40,395 nt of DNA from positions 1 through 40,395 of the forward strand of contig DATJPR010000283.1 of the NCBI GenBank assembly GCA_035506295.1, given 5' to 3'. The translations under genes were made by a program, and so were the position numbers. Origin of the DNA: DATJPR01 sp035506295 (GTDB taxonomy: Bacteria > Bacteroidota > Ignavibacteria > UBA10030 > UBA6906). Positions 38,869 to 40,395 of the stretch are shown in pieces. How positions within the stretch are numbered: the first letter of the stretch is position 1; every line of letters begins with the position of its first letter. The notes beneath the pieces were generated by a model, which did not search any database, was not told the DNA's origin, and saw nothing but the letters and a program-made list of their open reading frames with translations.

Positions 38869-39897
38869 TCAGCGTGCCGCAAGCGACCAGATGCCGACGC
38901 CGAAGACCACCACGAAGGCGAACGGGATGAGCACCTTCCACCCCACATACATGAGCTGATCGACTCTCAGCCGCGGAAGCGTCCAGCGAAGCCACATTTG
39001 CACAAAGATGAACGTCATCCCTTTCAGGATGAACCAGAAGAACCCCCACCAGGGTCCTGCCAGGAAATCGCCGAACGGGCTGTTCCACCCGCCGAAGAAA
39101 ATCGTCGCGGCGATCGCGGAGACCGCGAACATGTTGGCATACTCGGAGAGAAACAGCAGCGCGAACCGCATGCCGCCGTATTCGGTGTGATACCCGCCCA
39201 CAAGCTCAGACTCCGCTTCCGGGATGTCGAAGGGCGTGCGGTTCACTTCTGCAAGCGAGGCCACGAAATAAATCCCGAACGCCATCAGCATGAACGGCGC
39301 CTTCTGGAAGACAAACCAATTCCAGAACCAGCCCGTCTGGAGCCGGTTGATCTCCTGCATGTCAAACGTTCCCGCGATCATGACGACGGCCAGGATCGCG
39401 AGGGCGACGGGAATCTCATACGAGACGATCTGCGCCGCGCTCCGGAGCGCTCCGAAAAGCGACCACTTGTTGTTCGAAGCCCAGCCGGCCATGAGGAGGC
39501 CGATGACCACCAGCGAGGTGATCGCAATGACGTAGAACAACCCAACGTTGATCTCGCTCCCGACGAAGGCCGCGCTGAACGGAATGGCGGCGTACGCAGC
39601 GTACGAGCCCACAAACACGACGTACGGCGCGAGAATAAAAAGCTTCTTGTCCGCGGCGGTCGGGATGATGTCCTCTTTCTGGATAAGCTTCAGGATATCC
39701 GCGATCGTCTGCGACCATCCGTGCCATCCGCCCGTGCGCATGGGACCAAGCCGGTCCTGCATGTGCGCGGAGATTTTCCTCTCCCACCAGACGGCAAAGA
39801 GAGCAAACGGGATCACCCAGATAAACAGCGGCCCGAACGCCATCAATGCGTATGTGACAATCGGAATCTGGACAAAGCGAACAAGCGTATCAATCAT
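38869..39897 (-). CDS. nuoH: NADH-quinone oxidoreductase subunit H
   Basis: 342 residues, eight transmembrane helices, forming the quinone-chamber wall. Conserved segments: VWWERKISAHMQDRLGPMRTG (with the invariant E and R), ADILKLIQKED, SLAEVNRTPFDIPEAESELVGGYHTEY and a C-terminal LRWTLPRLRVDQLM. It follows nuoD directly, 30 bases away. Confidence 0.96.
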   Translation of the reverse strand: MIDTLVRFVQIPIVTYALMAFGPLFIWVIPFALFAVWWERKISAHMQDRLGPMRTGGWHGWSQTIADILKLIQKEDIIPTAADKKLFILAPYVVFVGSYAAYAAIPFSAAFVGSEINVGLFYVIAITSLVVIGLLMAGWASNNKWSLFGALRSAAQIVSYEIPVALAILAVVMIAGTFDMQEINRLQTGWFWNWFVFQKAPFMLMAFGIYFVASLAEVNRTPFDIPEAESELVGGYHTEYGGMRFALLFLSEYANMFAVSAIAATIFFGGWNSPFGDFLAGPWWGFFWFILKGMTFIFVQMWLRWTLPRLRVDQLMYVGWKVLIPFAFVVVFGVGIWSLAAR

Positions 39898-39927
39898 GAG
39901 TGTGATCCGATGAACATGTTCACGCCG

Positions 39928-40395
39928 TTACCTGTCGACTTCGCCGAGCACAATGTCGATACTGCCGAGAATCGCGACGACATCCGCGATCATGGCGCCG
40001 CGGCACATTGTCGGCAGCGCCGAAAGATTGACGAAGCACGGGCTTTTCGACTTCACGCGGAACGGACTCGCCGTCCCGTCGGAGACAATGTAGAAGCCCA
40101 ACTCGCCTTTTGGCGTTTCGGTGCGCCCGTACGCCTCACCGGGGTTCGGGCGAATGCGTTTCGGCAGCGCCGCCTGGACGTCCCCTTCGTCGGGCATCAG
40201 CTCCACTGCCTGCTCCATGATCCGCACGCTCTGCTCCATCTCGTGGACGCGCACCATGTACCGGTCCCAGCAATCGCCGACTGTTCCCTTCAGCCCGCGG
40301 CCGATCGGGATTTCAAAATCGAGCTTCGGGTAGACTGAATAGGGATCATTCTTTCGGATATCCCAGCGGACACCGGACCCGCGCAGCGTCGGGCC
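39928..40395 (-). CDS. nuoD: NADH-quinone oxidoreductase subunit D, 3' part
   Basis: The C-terminal ~155 residues of the 49-kDa quinone-site subunit; the 5' part lies beyond the window edge. The visible protein starts GPTLRGSGVRWDIRKNDPYSVY and ends at GSIDIVLGEVDR. It includes GDCWDRYMVRVHEMEQ and GEAYGRTETPKGELGFY, typical NuoD blocks. The frame is open to the last base of the window. nuoH follows with no nuoE, F or G between. Confidence 0.93.
   Translation of the reverse strand, partial: GPTLRGSGVRWDIRKNDPYSVYPKLDFEIPIGRGLKGTVGDCWDRYMVRVHEMEQSVRIMEQAVELMPDEGDVQAALPKRIRPNPGEAYGRTETPKGELGFYIVSDGTASPFRVKSKSPCFVNLSALPTMCRGAMIADVVAILGSIDIVLGEVDR

Overview
The window looks like a moderately GC-rich genome of the Bacteroidota/Chlorobi side of the FCB group, most probably an Ignavibacteria-like lineage. 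This is inferred from three things: secreted proteins end in the NPFNPxT...VYDLLGREV type of type IX secretion (T9SS) C-terminal domain; the complex I cluster passes directly from nuoD to nuoH without nuoEFG; and the proteins have the general character of that group. No tRNA, rRNA, CRISPR array, prophage or transposase gene was seen.

Layout. 1-3.8 kb: a glutaryl-CoA-dehydrogenase-type flavoenzyme, then a signalling patch (NtrC-type sigma-54 activator, single-domain receiver, and a divergent REC-HisKA protein with no ATPase domain). 4.0-8.7 kb, plus strand: NIF3-family protein, coiled-coil zinc-ribbon protein, RNase HI-like protein, the RNase P RNA gene rnpB (enlarged by a repeat hairpin), and recJ. 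8.7-12.5 kb, plus strand: yebC, ruvC, ruvA, ruvB and a 3-methyladenine DNA glycosylase. Together these form a DNA-repair/recombination block. 12.6-18.6 kb, minus strand: four surface or secreted protein genes. They are a large T9SS metallopeptidase carrying a dockerin, a lipoprotein with a cohesin-like domain, a second metallopeptidase of the same family, and a small protein that matches the middle of the large one. 18.6-30.0 kb, minus strand: small lipoprotein, uvrA, DUF58 protein, TPR lipoprotein, rsmB-like rRNA methyltransferase, clpB, a small membrane protein and dnaK. 30.3-31.9 kb, plus strand: birA and coaX. 31.96 kb to the end, minus strand: nuoN, M, L, K, J, I, H and the 3' part of nuoD.

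Two signals stand out. First, short tandem heptamers (7-bp period) of at least three unrelated sequences sit inside functional genes: in helix P12 of rnpB, in the 5' coding end of the glycosylase gene, and in the T9SS domains of two neighbouring proteins, where the repeat replaces a beta-strand. This resembles the STRR repeats of heterocystous cyanobacteria, which also invade P12 of rnpB. Second, the secreted-peptidase cluster combines a cohesin-like lipoprotein with a dockerin-bearing T9SS peptidase. It also contains a duplicated, split version of that peptidase. This suggests a small surface-tethered proteolytic assembly outside any cellulosome.
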